From Crocinitomicaceae bacterium (GTDB lineage: Bacteria > Bacteroidota > Bacteroidia > Flavobacteriales_D > Parvicellaceae), in contig NYYE01000049.1 in the NCBI GenBank assembly GCA_002686655.1, positions 27,988 to 61,423 on the forward strand: a stretch of 33,436 nt of DNA, written 5' to 3'. The notes beneath the pieces are model-generated. The model was not told the origin of the DNA. It saw only the letters and a list, made by a program, of their open reading frames with translations, and searched no databases. The first letter of the stretch is position 1, and every line of letters starts with the position of its first letter. This document shows, piece by piece, positions 10,712-21,158 of the stretch. Made by a program: the position numbers and the translations under genes.

Positions 10712-11662
10712 TTATTTTCTCTTTAAAACTCTATGAACAGCATCAATTATATTTGTAAAATGAAGTCCATATTTTTTCATCAAATCAGCTGGTTTGCCAC
10801 TTTCACCAAATTGATCATTCACAGCAACAAATTCTATTGGAGTAGGGTTGTTTTTAGCCAGTAATTGAGATATTGATTCACCCATACCACCAGCAACTTG
10901 ATGTTCCTCTGCAGTTACAACACATTTTGTTTTAGCAACTGACCTTAAGATACTTTCATTATCTAAAGGTTTAATGGTATGAATATTAATTAATTCCACA
11001 GAATATCCTTCATTGGACAATACTTTAGCAGCTTCAACTGCTTCCCATACAAGATGGCCTGTTGCAAATATAGTTACATCAGTTCCCTCCTGAATAGTAA
11101 GTGCCTTTCCAATTTCAAATGGTATATTTTCTGGAATAAATATAGGAACTTTTGGTCTCCCAAATCTTAAATATACAGGGCCTTTATGATCGGCAATTGC
11201 TATTGTAGCAGCTTTTGTTTGATTATAATCACAAGGATTAATAACTGTCATTCCTGGTAACATCTTCATCATTCCTATGTCTTCTAATACTTGGTGGGTT
11301 GCTCCATCTTCTCCAAGTGTTAATCCAGCATGAGAAGCGCATATTTTTACATTTTTATTAGAATAAGCAATTGATTGTCTTACTTGATCATAAACCCTGC
11401 TAGTAGAAAAGTTGGCAAATGTTCCAGTGAATGGAATCTTTCCACCAATTGTCATCCCAGCAGCAATTCCCATCATATTAGCTTCAGCAATTCCAACTTG
11501 AAAAAACCTTTCAGGATATAGATCTCTAAAATCATTCATTTTTAAAGAGCCAGTTAAATCGGCACATAAAGCCACAACATTTGGATTAATTTCTCCTAAA
11601 TAAGAAAGTCCAGCTCCAAAACCTGATCTTGTATCGCTATTTCCTAAAATTTCAATTTTCAT
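10712..11662 (-). CDS. transketolase C-terminal half (pyrimidine-binding/C-terminal domains)
   Basis: LCADLTGSLKMNDFRDLYPERFFQVGIAEANMMGIAAGMTIGGKIPFTGTFANFSTSRVYDQVRQSIAYSNKNVKICASHAGLTLGEDGATHQ. Confidence 0.93.
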   Translation of the reverse strand: MKIEILGNSDTRSGFGAGLSYLGEINPNVVALCADLTGSLKMNDFRDLYPERFFQVGIAEANMMGIAAGMTIGGKIPFTGTFANFSTSRVYDQVRQSIAYSNKNVKICASHAGLTLGEDGATHQVLEDIGMMKMLPGMTVINPCDYNQTKAATIAIADHKGPVYLRFGRPKVPIFIPENIPFEIGKALTIQEGTDVTIFATGHLVWEAVEAAKVLSNEGYSVELINIHTIKPLDNESILRSVAKTKCVVTAEEHQVAGGMGESISQLLAKNNPTPIEFVAVNDQFGESGKPADLMKKYGLHFTNIIDAVHRVLKRK

Positions 11663-11664
11663 TT

Positions 11665-13047
11665 TTATAATTTTAAATTTATGTTTTGTCCAGATGATAT
11701 TACAAATTCTTTTAAAATTGTATGAGCAGTACTGTTAGAACGCTTGCTTCTAAAACTAATAAAATATTTCCCTGGTTGAATATTTAAATTTTCAATTGAT
11801 CTATTTTCATTAAAATCATAAACCCATATATTTTTCCCATTCGATTTTAAAAATAGGGCAGCAGGTCCATCAGACTTATTTACTTGAATAGATCCATATA
11901 AAGGGATGGTGATATCTGTTAATCTGCTTTGATTGATTTTAATATTATTGAATTTTATTCTAGGAAGTGTTAATATTTCTAAATCATAATTACCTACTAA
12001 ATATTGTTTAGTAGAATTCATTATTTGAACATTTAAAATACGAGAATCATCTACTATTTTAACTAAACAACTAATACCATTATAAGTATTGTCATTGCCT
12101 TGAATTTTAAGATTTAGTTTTCCCAAAGGAGAATAAACATTTATTGTGTTGTGTTTTCCTGGAATTAACTTAATACTATCTAATGTTATCTCAGGAACAC
12201 TATGTACTACTAATTTGTATGTATATAAGGGGTCTAGAGAAATAGTATCTGGATTTTGATATCTATTTATCGTATGAATGTAGGTATGCATTAATTTTCC
12301 ATTAATAGAATTATAAAGACTCATAGTTAAATCAGTCTCATTTGGCAAATTATTTATATCATTTAAGTTAATTTGAGCAGTTGTATTATTTAAAGCTTGA
12401 CTAATAACAAATTTTAAAACACTTTTAAAAGAATCTTCATTTTCAGCGCTTAAAAATTCTCCTACACATTGAAATTGGTTTAAATAAGAAGTGTCTAACC
12501 CTAACCCAATCACAAATGGTTTTAGCTTTATATTTTTTTCTCTAAGAGCAATGGCTACTGCACAAGGATCTTCGTCACAAGCTTCAATTCCATCTGTTAT
12601 TAATATAATTATATTTCTACAATCTTGACATGGAGTGAAATCTTCAGCTGAATACTCTAATGATCTTGCTATGGGTGTGGTACCTTTAGGTTCTAATCGC
12701 CTTATTTCATTAATTATTTTATCATAATTATAAGATGCACTAGCGAAAGGAACTTCCAACTTAGTATCAGAACAATCTTGTTTACCAGGTAATATTCTAC
12801 TTTGATGACCATATATTCTTAAGGCAAGTTCAACATTTTCAAGATTCTTTAAGCTATCCATTGTTTGGGTCATTAACTTCTTAGCAATAGTGATTTTACT
12901 ACTATTTTCCCACTGAGCATTCATGCTGTTGGAACCATCAAAAATGAATAGAATTCTTATTTTACCCTCGTTATCTTGAGCAAAACTTACAATGTTAAAA
13001 AACAAAAATAAAGATGAAAAAATAAATATTTTAGTTTTTTTTGACAT
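11665..13047 (-). CDS. secreted von Willebrand factor A domain protein
   Basis: Signal peptide; MIDAS DGSNS in ILFIFDGSNSMNAQW; GTTPIARSLEYSA; IIILITDGIEACDEDPC; C-terminal beta-rich extension. Confidence 0.85.
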   Translation of the reverse strand: MSKKTKIFIFSSLFLFFNIVSFAQDNEGKIRILFIFDGSNSMNAQWENSSKITIAKKLMTQTMDSLKNLENVELALRIYGHQSRILPGKQDCSDTKLEVPFASASYNYDKIINEIRRLEPKGTTPIARSLEYSAEDFTPCQDCRNIIILITDGIEACDEDPCAVAIALREKNIKLKPFVIGLGLDTSYLNQFQCVGEFLSAENEDSFKSVLKFVISQALNNTTAQINLNDINNLPNETDLTMSLYNSINGKLMHTYIHTINRYQNPDTISLDPLYTYKLVVHSVPEITLDSIKLIPGKHNTINVYSPLGKLNLKIQGNDNTYNGISCLVKIVDDSRILNVQIMNSTKQYLVGNYDLEILTLPRIKFNNIKINQSRLTDITIPLYGSIQVNKSDGPAALFLKSNGKNIWVYDFNENRSIENLNIQPGKYFISFRSKRSNSTAHTILKEFVISSGQNINLKL

Positions 13048-13079
13048 TTTAATTTTTCTCCAATTTTAGTAAATCACAA

Positions 13080-13919
13080 TTAAAAGTCACCATGAGTTTC
13101 TTCTAGTTGATTTAAAGCATTTTCTAGTTGTTCATCATTTGGAGCCACTCCATGCCATTTATGAGACCCCATCATATAATCAACCCCAAAACCCATTTCT
13201 GTTTTCATTATGATCATTATTGGCTGACCATTTCCTGTTAAGGATTTAGCTTGGTGGAGCGTATTTACAACATCTTTCATATTATTACCATCACATTCTA
13301 ATGTTTTCCATCCAAAAGCAATCCACTTACTCTCTAAATTTCCAAGTGTAAGAACATCATCAACATCACCATCAATTTGTCTTCCATTATAATCAATCGT
13401 TGAAATCAGGTTATCTATTTTTTTTGCTGATGCGTACATAGCAGCTTCCCATATTTGTCCTTCCTGTAATTCTCCATCTCCGTGAAGGGTGTAAACAATA
13501 CTATTATCATTATTTAATTTCTTTGAAGTTGCAGCTCCAATTGCAACACTTAAACCCTGTCCTAAAGATCCACTAGCAATTCTTACTCCTGGTAATCCCT
13601 CATGTGTTGTAGGATGACCTTGTAATCTTGAATCAATTTTCCTAAAAGTGCTTAATTCACTAATTGGAAAATATCCACATCGAGCTAATGTTGAATAATA
13701 AACAGGGGAAATATGACCATTAGAAAGAAAAAATAAATCTTCATTTTTACCATCCATATTAAAGTTGGTATTGTAATTCATAATTTCGTTATACAATGCT
13801 GTAAAATATTCAACACAACCTAAAGACCCACCTGGATGTCCAGAGTTTTGAGCGTGTACCATTCTAACAATATCTCTTCTTACTTGACTTGCAAAATTTT
13901 TCAAATATTCTTCTTTCAT
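13080..13919 (-). CDS. transketolase N-terminal half (TPP-binding)
   Basis: RRDIVRMVHAQNSGHPGGSLGCVEYFTALY, GSLGQGLSVAIG, HGDGELQEGQIWEAAMYA, MGSHKWHGVAP. Confidence 0.95.
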   Translation of the reverse strand: MKEEYLKNFASQVRRDIVRMVHAQNSGHPGGSLGCVEYFTALYNEIMNYNTNFNMDGKNEDLFFLSNGHISPVYYSTLARCGYFPISELSTFRKIDSRLQGHPTTHEGLPGVRIASGSLGQGLSVAIGAATSKKLNNDNSIVYTLHGDGELQEGQIWEAAMYASAKKIDNLISTIDYNGRQIDGDVDDVLTLGNLESKWIAFGWKTLECDGNNMKDVVNTLHQAKSLTGNGQPIMIIMKTEMGFGVDYMMGSHKWHGVAPNDEQLENALNQLEETHGDF

Positions 13920-14038
13920 TTCTTATCATTAATTTATCAAAAATAAGCATATAGTTATATGAGAATAGGAGTGTTAACAACTTTCAGTAACTATTTATCA
14001 ATTATTTATTTGAAATAAAATTGTAATTTCGAATTTTT

Positions 14039-14380
14039 ATGAAAAGAATATTATTAAATCTTATTTTTATTTTTCTATTTAAATTTTCTTTTTCTCAAGA
14101 AATTGACAATGAAGTCAACAATTTCTTTTTAGATGAAGAGCATCAAACTTATGTCAATCAAAATGGATATTATTTTATTGATATTCCTAAAGAAAAGTCC
14201 TATCAAAACAGACTTTCTGGAACACTTCAAATAAAAGATACAAGTTATATTGATTTTAAAGATATTAATGTAAGTTTTAGTAAAAATGATTATCGTTATT
14301 ATTTGATTTCTAATTTGGAGACTATTATGGTTTTAAAATCTATAAATCACATTAAAAAAGAAATGGATTTAAATGAATAA
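14039..14380 (+). CDS. small secreted hypothetical protein
   Basis: 113 aa with a signal peptide (KRILLNLIFIFLFKFSFSQE); overlaps the next gene by 8 bp. Confidence 0.6.
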   Translation: MKRILLNLIFIFLFKFSFSQEIDNEVNNFFLDEEHQTYVNQNGYYFIDIPKEKSYQNRLSGTLQIKDTSYIDFKDINVSFSKNDYRYYLISNLETIMVLKSINHIKKEMDLNE

Positions 14381-16880
14381 ATTTTTAGTACAAATATTCT
14401 TTTTAAATATCTTGTTTATATCTAGTGCATTTTCACAACCATTAGTTCAATTAGGAGATGACGACTGGACATCTACATCAGCTAATGGTCCCTGTAATTG
14501 CTCAAATGATTTTAATAATGGTTCGTTTATGAACTTTTTTGATTCTGGAGGTGCTGGAATGCCTTATAGCCCTAATGAATATGAAGTAATTACCCTATGC
14601 CCAGACTCTACCGGTTCAAAAATGGTAGTTGCATTTGGAATTAATGCTGGTTACACTTTAAATATTCATCCATCTGATACCTTATTTGTTTACGATGGTC
14701 CTTCTGTAAATGATCCTTTATTAGCAACAATAAATGATAGTACTTATCCAAACGGAATCAATATTCCAGCGTCTTGGAACAATATTTCAGGTTGTTTGAC
14801 TTTTAAGTTTGTGAGCGATGCTTCATTTCAAGGTCTAGGGTGGGATGCAAATTTATCATGTGCTAATTTAATTCAACCTTTCTCTAACCATATTAGTGCA
14901 TTTATTACTGGAAATGCAAATGGTGGCACAGATACTTTAAATGATTTAAATCCAGTCGATACTGGATATGTAGATATTTGTTTTGGTGATATTATTGAGT
15001 TTGTTGCCCAACCTTATTTTCCTTATGAACCTAATGGAGATTCCGCTGCTTTAAGTGGGGGAGGTTATATGCAGTCAACCAACTATACTGTAACCTGGGA
15101 ATTAAGTGATGGAACAAGTTTTACTTCCAATTCCTTTCTTTTTACTCCAGCTGCAAGAAATGGATATTTTGTCTCATTAAAAATTGAAGACCCGATGGGG
15201 CAGTTTCAATATAGTTTCTGTAAAATTAGAGTTTCTACACAACCTAGTTTTTCTTCTTGTCAACCAGCGCAATCACCTATTTGCCTAGGGAGAGTTACCC
15301 AACTTTTTGGTGGTGTTACTGGTGCTGATACTGTAGGTGTAGATCCTGTATCAACAAATTTTCCAATAGGAGGAGTTTTTGGTGCTCAAACTTATTTACC
15401 GGATGGTTCGGGAATAAATTACAATACTAATATTAATATTTCTGGTTTTACCCCATTGACTACCATACAAAATGCATCTGATATTGACCAAATGTGTATT
15501 AAAATTGAACATTCTTATCTGGGTGATTTAGAAATGAAATTAACATGTCCAAATGGACAAAGTATAAACGTTTTTAACAGCTACAGTGGGAGTAATGGTC
15601 TTTTCCCTGGAGGTTTTGGTGGTGGTAGTACTTTTTTAGGTGGTGCTTACGATAATAATACTGGAAATATTGGTTATTGCGAAGAATATTGTTTTTCTAA
15701 TAATGCCAATGCTATGCCAGCATGGGTGAATAGCTATGCAACTACTACCGCTACTGGCCCTAGTGCAGGTCAAATGATTGTTCCGGGGTTATACCAACCC
15801 GAAGAAAGTTTTATTCCAGCTCTTCAGGGTTGTCCAATCAATGGAACTTGGACTTTAACAGTAAGAGATAATTTAGGAATTGATGATGGTTATATATGTG
15901 AGTGGGGAATTTATTTTAATAGTACTTTACATCCTAACAGTGAAACATATGCTCCCTTAATTACTTCTCATAACTGGCTTCCTGACTCTACCATAATTTC
16001 TAACCAAGATACCAATATAATTGTTCAACCAAATTCATTAGGAGCATCTACTTATACTTTTGTTGTCGAAGATGAATATGGATGCTTCTATGATACAGTA
16101 ATTACTGTACAAACTATTCAAGGTGGTTCCATAATTGGAGATACAACTACATGTGATGACTTTTTTGATTATGCTAATAATTATTTACCCCCAGTGGGTG
16201 GAAACTGGTTATATTTTAGTAATGATGGAAATATAACTTTTGACCCTAATAATAATGTTGCTAATCCAACAATAACTGCATCCAATCCTGGAATATACTA
16301 CATGGGTTTAAATGATGTTTTTTGTAATGATACACTTACTCATGTCGTTGAATTTATAGATCAGCCAGAACCTTATCCATTTTCATTAGATACATTTTGT
16401 ATTGGTGAAAATATATTAGCAGTGATTAACAACATAGATACCATATTTAGTTACGAATGGTTTGATTATAATGGAGACTTACTTTCAATAGGTGATTCTT
16501 TAATTTTAAATAGTAATAATTATACTATTGGCTCACATGAAATTAATTTAAGTGTATCAAATGAATGTGGTGAAGAAATAACAACAAGTGACCTTATCAT
16601 AGAAAAATGTGAAATTCCTAATGTAATTACTCCAAATGGTGATGGTCAAAATGATTTTTTCTACACACATTTTGCTGCTATTTATAATGATGTTCATTTG
16701 AAAGTTGTAAATAGATGGGGGATTGTTGTTTATGAATCTATCAGTTACCAAAATGATTGGAATGGAGTTAATTCTAAAGGAAATCCATTATCTGAGGGAA
16801 CTTATTACTTTTTTCTAACTTTTGATGAAGGAAAAGAAAAAAACCAGGGAATTGTTCAAATAATAATAAATTCTAACTAA
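14373..16880 (+). CDS. T9SS type-B / gliding motility-associated C-terminal domain protein with CUB-like and proprotein-convertase-P-domain-like modules
   Basis: Signal peptide; CUB-like segment (GYTLNIHPSDTLFVYDGPSVNDPLLATIND...GCLTFKFVSDASFQGLGWDANLSC); P-domain-like segment (DIDQMCIKIEHSYLGDLEMKLTCPNGQSINVF...GCPINGTWTLTVRDNLGIDDGYICEWGIYFN); C-terminal IPNVITPNGDGQNDFF...VVNRWGIVVYES...GTYYFFLTF. Confidence 0.87.
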   Translation: MNKFLVQIFFLNILFISSAFSQPLVQLGDDDWTSTSANGPCNCSNDFNNGSFMNFFDSGGAGMPYSPNEYEVITLCPDSTGSKMVVAFGINAGYTLNIHPSDTLFVYDGPSVNDPLLATINDSTYPNGINIPASWNNISGCLTFKFVSDASFQGLGWDANLSCANLIQPFSNHISAFITGNANGGTDTLNDLNPVDTGYVDICFGDIIEFVAQPYFPYEPNGDSAALSGGGYMQSTNYTVTWELSDGTSFTSNSFLFTPAARNGYFVSLKIEDPMGQFQYSFCKIRVSTQPSFSSCQPAQSPICLGRVTQLFGGVTGADTVGVDPVSTNFPIGGVFGAQTYLPDGSGINYNTNINISGFTPLTTIQNASDIDQMCIKIEHSYLGDLEMKLTCPNGQSINVFNSYSGSNGLFPGGFGGGSTFLGGAYDNNTGNIGYCEEYCFSNNANAMPAWVNSYATTTATGPSAGQMIVPGLYQPEESFIPALQGCPINGTWTLTVRDNLGIDDGYICEWGIYFNSTLHPNSETYAPLITSHNWLPDSTIISNQDTNIIVQPNSLGASTYTFVVEDEYGCFYDTVITVQTIQGGSIIGDTTTCDDFFDYANNYLPPVGGNWLYFSNDGNITFDPNNNVANPTITASNPGIYYMGLNDVFCNDTLTHVVEFIDQPEPYPFSLDTFCIGENILAVINNIDTIFSYEWFDYNGDLLSIGDSLILNSNNYTIGSHEINLSVSNECGEEITTSDLIIEKCEIPNVITPNGDGQNDFFYTHFAAIYNDVHLKVVNRWGIVVYESISYQNDWNGVNSKGNPLSEGTYYFFLTFDEGKEKNQGIVQIIINSN

Positions 16881-16890
16881 AATTTAATAA

Positions 16891-17988
16891 ATGGCTCTTA
16901 AATGTGGTATAGTGGGTTTGCCAAATGTTGGTAAGTCTACATTATTCAATTGTCTTTCAAATGCTAAAGCACAGTCAGCTAACTTTCCATTTTGTACCAT
17001 TGAACCCAATGTTGGAACCATAACTGTTCCTGATTCTAGACTTAATGAATTAGAACTTCTTGTAAAACCAGCAAAAGTAGTGCCAACTACCATTGAAATT
17101 GTAGATATTGCTGGCCTTGTTAAAGGAGCTCATAAAGGGGAAGGGTTGGGTAATCAATTTTTAGGTAATATAAGAGAAGTTGATGCAATAATTCATGTTC
17201 TAAGATGTTTTGATGATGATAATGTTATACACGTAGATGGAAAAGTTGATCCAGTTGCAGATAAAGAAATTATAGATTTAGAATTACAGTTAAAAGATTT
17301 AGAAACTTTAGAAAAAAGATTAGGAGCTATCGAGAGAAAAGCAAAATCTGGAGATAAAGAAGCGCATAAAATATTTTCTGTTTATGAAAATGCCAAAAAT
17401 CATTTAAGTTCAGGTAATTCAATAAGATCGTTAGATATTGATGATAATTCTTTTAAGTATTTAGATGAATTACAATTAATTACTGCTAAACCTGTAATGT
17501 ATGTTTGTAATGTTGACGAAAATGCTGTAGTCAATGGAAATAAACACGTTGAAGCTTTAAAACTAGCAGTTGTTAATGAAAAATCTGAAATCCTTATCCT
17601 TGGTGCTGCTATTGAAGCAGACATTACAGAGCTAAATGATTTTGAAGAAAGAAAAATGTTTTTAGACGATTTAGGACTCGATGAGCCTGGGGTAAGTAAA
17701 TTAATTTATAAAGCATATCGTTTACTAAACCTACAGACATATTTTACAGCTGGAGAAAAAGAAGTAAGAGCTTGGACTATTAAAAAAGGAATGACTGCTC
17801 CTCAAGCCGCTGGAGTTATTCATACAGATTTTGAAAAGGGTTTTATAAAAGCTGAAGTTATTAAATTTAATGACTTTGTAGAATTGGGTTCTGAAAATGC
17901 AGTAAAGGAAGCAGGGAAGCTATCAATACAGGGAAAAGAATATGTACTTAGTGATGGAGATATAATGCATTTTAGGTTTAATGTATAA
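16891..17988 (+). CDS. ychF: redox-regulated/ribosome-binding GTPase-family ATPase YchF
   Basis: CGIVGLPNVGKSTLFNCLSNAKAQSANFPFCTIEPNVG, DIAGLVKGAHKGEGLGNQFLGNIREVDAI, TGS-like C terminus ending YVLSDGDIMHFRFNV. Confidence 0.97.
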   Translation: MALKCGIVGLPNVGKSTLFNCLSNAKAQSANFPFCTIEPNVGTITVPDSRLNELELLVKPAKVVPTTIEIVDIAGLVKGAHKGEGLGNQFLGNIREVDAIIHVLRCFDDDNVIHVDGKVDPVADKEIIDLELQLKDLETLEKRLGAIERKAKSGDKEAHKIFSVYENAKNHLSSGNSIRSLDIDDNSFKYLDELQLITAKPVMYVCNVDENAVVNGNKHVEALKLAVVNEKSEILILGAAIEADITELNDFEERKMFLDDLGLDEPGVSKLIYKAYRLLNLQTYFTAGEKEVRAWTIKKGMTAPQAAGVIHTDFEKGFIKAEVIKFNDFVELGSENAVKEAGKLSIQGKEYVLSDGDIMHFRFNV

Positions 17989-18022
17989 ACAATAAAAAAA
18001 ATACGTATTCGTTTGATATTAT

Positions 18023-19033
18023 ATGAGATTATTATTAATAAATATAATTTTGTTATTCTCATTTAATATTTGTTTTTGTCAGCAGATGTTAAGTTCCTAT
18101 TCTATTCTAAATAATAATTGCACTGCAAGAAATTCTTCTTTAGGGGGCTACCCAATTGGTTTATTTGATTCAGATCCTTCTTTGGCCATATTCTTGCCAT
18201 CAAATCTTTCAATTTTAAACAAAAACCAATTAGTTCTTAATTATAATAATCATTTTGCTGATTCTGATTTTGGTATGATTAATTATAACTTTCAAATTAA
18301 TAAGAAAGGTATATTTTCAACAACTTTATTTTATAACAACCATGGAAAGTTTGAATATTATGATGCTTCAGGAAATTCGTTAGGTAATTCTTTTTCTGCA
18401 AATGATTGGATTTTACAAATTGGTCATTCTAAGAAATTACATGATAAACTTCAAATAGGTTTAAATCTAAAATTTATTGCATCCATTTATGAACAATATA
18501 GTTCCTATGCAGTTGGTTCTGACTTGAGCTTAACTTATTTTGATAACCAAAAACAATTTGGAGGTTACCTATTATTGAGTAATGTTGGTACAACTTTAAA
18601 AAATTATAACAATTTATCAAACTATAATAATAAGTTACCTTTTAATTCTATCATTGGTATTAACTCAAAGCTAAAGCATGCACCTTTGAGATTTCACATT
18701 TCTTATAACCATCTTCACAAATGGAGTTTTAATAATGAGTCTAATTTAAACCCATCTGAAGCGATAGATTTTAATACTATTTTTACTCAATTTTTTAATC
18801 ATTTTGTCTTTGGAACAGAACTTTTGTTTTCAGAAAATTTTAATGTTAGACTTGGATATGACTTATTATCAAGAAATGAATTACAACCTACATCAAGACC
18901 TGGTACTACAGGGATATCATGGGGAGTTGGTTTTAAAGTAAAAGGTTTTAAAATCAATTATTCCAACTCGAAATACCATTTTTCAGGAGTTTCAAATAAT
19001 TTAACAATTATAAAAAAGTTAAATTTTAATTAA
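18023..19033 (+). CDS. porQ: PorQ-like type IX secretion system outer-membrane protein
   Basis: Signal peptide; beta-barrel-like pattern; [60 protein letters not shown] matches my recollection of PorQ family N termini. Confidence 0.65.
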   Translation: MRLLLINIILLFSFNICFCQQMLSSYSILNNNCTARNSSLGGYPIGLFDSDPSLAIFLPSNLSILNKNQLVLNYNNHFADSDFGMINYNFQINKKGIFSTTLFYNNHGKFEYYDASGNSLGNSFSANDWILQIGHSKKLHDKLQIGLNLKFIASIYEQYSSYAVGSDLSLTYFDNQKQFGGYLLLSNVGTTLKNYNNLSNYNNKLPFNSIIGINSKLKHAPLRFHISYNHLHKWSFNNESNLNPSEAIDFNTIFTQFFNHFVFGTELLFSENFNVRLGYDLLSRNELQPTSRPGTTGISWGVGFKVKGFKINYSNSKYHFSGVSNNLTIIKKLNFN

Positions 19034-19836
19034 ACTAGTTGATTAGCATCATTTATTGGACTAAGATTTAGAAAATCAAAAATATTTTTGTCCAATAGGT
19101 GAGAAGGAGATATGTTTTGGAGTGCATTAAAAATTATAGCTTTTCTATTTGGGTAAGTTAATTCCCAATCTTGAATCATTTTTTTTATTTTTTTTCTCTG
19201 TAAATTTGTTTGTGAACCACATAAATTACATGGGATAATTGGGAATTTCATTAGTTTTGAGTAGGTTTCTATATCAGATTCTTTACAATAAGATAATGGT
19301 CTAAGAACCATTAAATCTCCTTTGTCTATTAAATACTTTGGTGGCATTGCCTCCATTTTACCACTAAAAAATAAATTTAAAAAATATGTTTCAATAATAT
19401 CATCCATATGATGGCCTAGAGCAATCTTATTGCAATTTAGATCTCTAGCGAGATCGTATAATGTCCCCCTTCTTAATCTAGAACACAAACTACACATTGT
19501 TTTTCCCTCAGGTATTTTTTCTTTTACAATGCTATAAGTATCCTTTTCAATAATTTTATAGTTTAAATCTAGATTGTTTAAATATTTAGGTAATATTTCT
19601 TTTGGAAAACCAGGTTGTTTTTGATCCATATTAACAACTATAAAATTAAATTTAGTATTTCCATATTTTTGTAAATGAATCATCATATCGAGCATTGTAT
19701 AACTGTCTTTTCCTCCAGAAATACAAATCATTATAAAATCATCATCTTCAATCATAGAAAAATCTTTGATTGCTTTTGAAGTTGCATTAATGATCTTTTT
19801 TCGTGATGTGGCTATATCTTTTTTACTTGTCACCAT
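19030..19836 (-). CDS. ttcA: TtcA-family tRNA 2-thiocytidine biosynthesis / PP-loop ATPase
   Basis: PP-loop [58 protein letters not shown] cysteine pairs. Confidence 0.85.
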   Translation of the reverse strand: MVTSKKDIATSRKKIINATSKAIKDFSMIEDDDFIMICISGGKDSYTMLDMMIHLQKYGNTKFNFIVVNMDQKQPGFPKEILPKYLNNLDLNYKIIEKDTYSIVKEKIPEGKTMCSLCSRLRRGTLYDLARDLNCNKIALGHHMDDIIETYFLNLFFSGKMEAMPPKYLIDKGDLMVLRPLSYCKESDIETYSKLMKFPIIPCNLCGSQTNLQRKKIKKMIQDWELTYPNRKAIIFNALQNISPSHLLDKNIFDFLNLSPINDANQLV

Positions 19837-19905
19837 GCAAAGAAAATAATAAAACTTTAGTTGATACTTTATTAAATTATTAATTCTTCAAAGAGTGCTA
19901 ATTAT

Positions 19906-19913
19906 TATATTTG
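19906..19913 (+). promoter_or_regulatory. putative -7 element TATATTTG upstream of rocD
   Basis: TAnnTTTG match 15 nt before the ATG at 19929; overlaps the TTG that the ORF caller used as start. Confidence 0.35.
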
Positions 19914-19928
19914 AAAAAATATAAAATT

Positions 19929-21152
19929 ATGGATTCAAAAACTTTAATGTCATTAGAAAATAATTTTGGCGCCCATAATTATCATCCACTTCCAGTTGTT
20001 TTAGACAGGGGAGAAGATGTATTTGTCTGGGATTGTGAAGGAAAAAAGTATTATGATTTTCTATCTGCTTATTCTGCAGTTAATCAAGGTCATTGTCACC
20101 CTAAAATTATCGAAGCATTAGTAAAACAATCTTCCAAACTTACATTGACAAGTCGTGCTTTTTATAATTCTCAGCTAGGACCCTATGAAAAATATATTTG
20201 CGATTTATTTGATTATGATAAAGTTCTTCCAATGAATACAGGTGTAGAAGGAGGTGAAACAGCTAATAAATTAGCAAGGAAATGGGGTTATCTTAAAAAA
20301 CTAATTCCTGAAAATAAAGCTAGAATTATTTTTGCCAAAGGTAATTTCTGGGGAAGAACCTTGGCTGCCATTTCCTCATCTGATGATCCATTATCTTACA
20401 AAGATTTTGGTCCTTATATGCCTGGTTATGATTTAATTCCTTATAATGACTTAAATGCATTAGAGAAGGAGCTAAAAGACCCTAATGTTGCAGCTTTTAT
20501 GGTTGAGCCTATCCAAGGTGAAGCTGGTGTTGTTGTTCCAGATGATGGTTATTTAGAAGGAGTAAGAAAATTATGTGATAAGTATAATGTTCTTTTTATA
20601 GCTGATGAAGTTCAAACAGGAATAGGAAGAACAGGAAAACTATTAGCTACCGATTATGAAAATGCTAAACCAGATATACTAATATTAGGAAAAGCACTAT
20701 CAGGTGGTGTATTTCCAGTATCTGCTATTTTAGCAAATAATGATGTTATGATGTGTATTAAGCCTGGAGAACATGGTTCTACTTTTGGAGGTAATCCATT
20801 AGCATGTGTTGTTGCTAAAGCAGCTTTAGAAGTTATAGTTGATGAAAAACTAGCTGAAAATGCCATGGAATTAGGTAACTATTTTAGATCAGAAATTAAT
20901 AAATTCATAAAAACATCATCATTAGTAAATCTTGTTAGGGGAAAAGGATTATTGAATGCCATTGTTATAAATGATTCTGAAACAAGCGAAACAGCATGGA
21001 ATTTATGTGTTGAGATGAAAAACAATGGATTATTAGCCAAACCAACTCATGGAAATATTATAAGGTTTGCACCACCTCTTACAATAAACAAAGATCAATT
21101 GGATGATTGCATTAAAATAATAACGGATACTATTAAAAATTATAAACCTTAA
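19929..21152 (+). CDS. rocD: ornithine aminotransferase (class III PLP)
   Basis: [81 protein letters not shown] at 19929 preferred. Confidence 0.95.
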   Translation: MDSKTLMSLENNFGAHNYHPLPVVLDRGEDVFVWDCEGKKYYDFLSAYSAVNQGHCHPKIIEALVKQSSKLTLTSRAFYNSQLGPYEKYICDLFDYDKVLPMNTGVEGGETANKLARKWGYLKKLIPENKARIIFAKGNFWGRTLAAISSSDDPLSYKDFGPYMPGYDLIPYNDLNALEKELKDPNVAAFMVEPIQGEAGVVVPDDGYLEGVRKLCDKYNVLFIADEVQTGIGRTGKLLATDYENAKPDILILGKALSGGVFPVSAILANNDVMMCIKPGEHGSTFGGNPLACVVAKAALEVIVDEKLAENAMELGNYFRSEINKFIKTSSLVNLVRGKGLLNAIVINDSETSETAWNLCVEMKNNGLLAKPTHGNIIRFAPPLTINKDQLDDCIKIITDTIKNYKP

Positions 21153-21158
21153 AAAGAA

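Noticed and set aside
16557-17093. - strand ORFs 16557..16751 and 16884..17093
   Set aside because: Antisense to the T9SS protein and to ychF; no independent support.
18000-18009. 10-bp palindrome AATACGTATT upstream of porQ
   Set aside because: Perfect 10-bp palindromes are frequent by chance at this base composition; no second copy or operator pattern noticed.
17400-18062. - strand ORFs 17400..17624 and 17820..18062
   Set aside because: Antisense to ychF and the start of porQ; no independent support.
20654-20866. - strand ORF opposite rocD
   Set aside because: Antisense to the conserved PLP lysine region of rocD.
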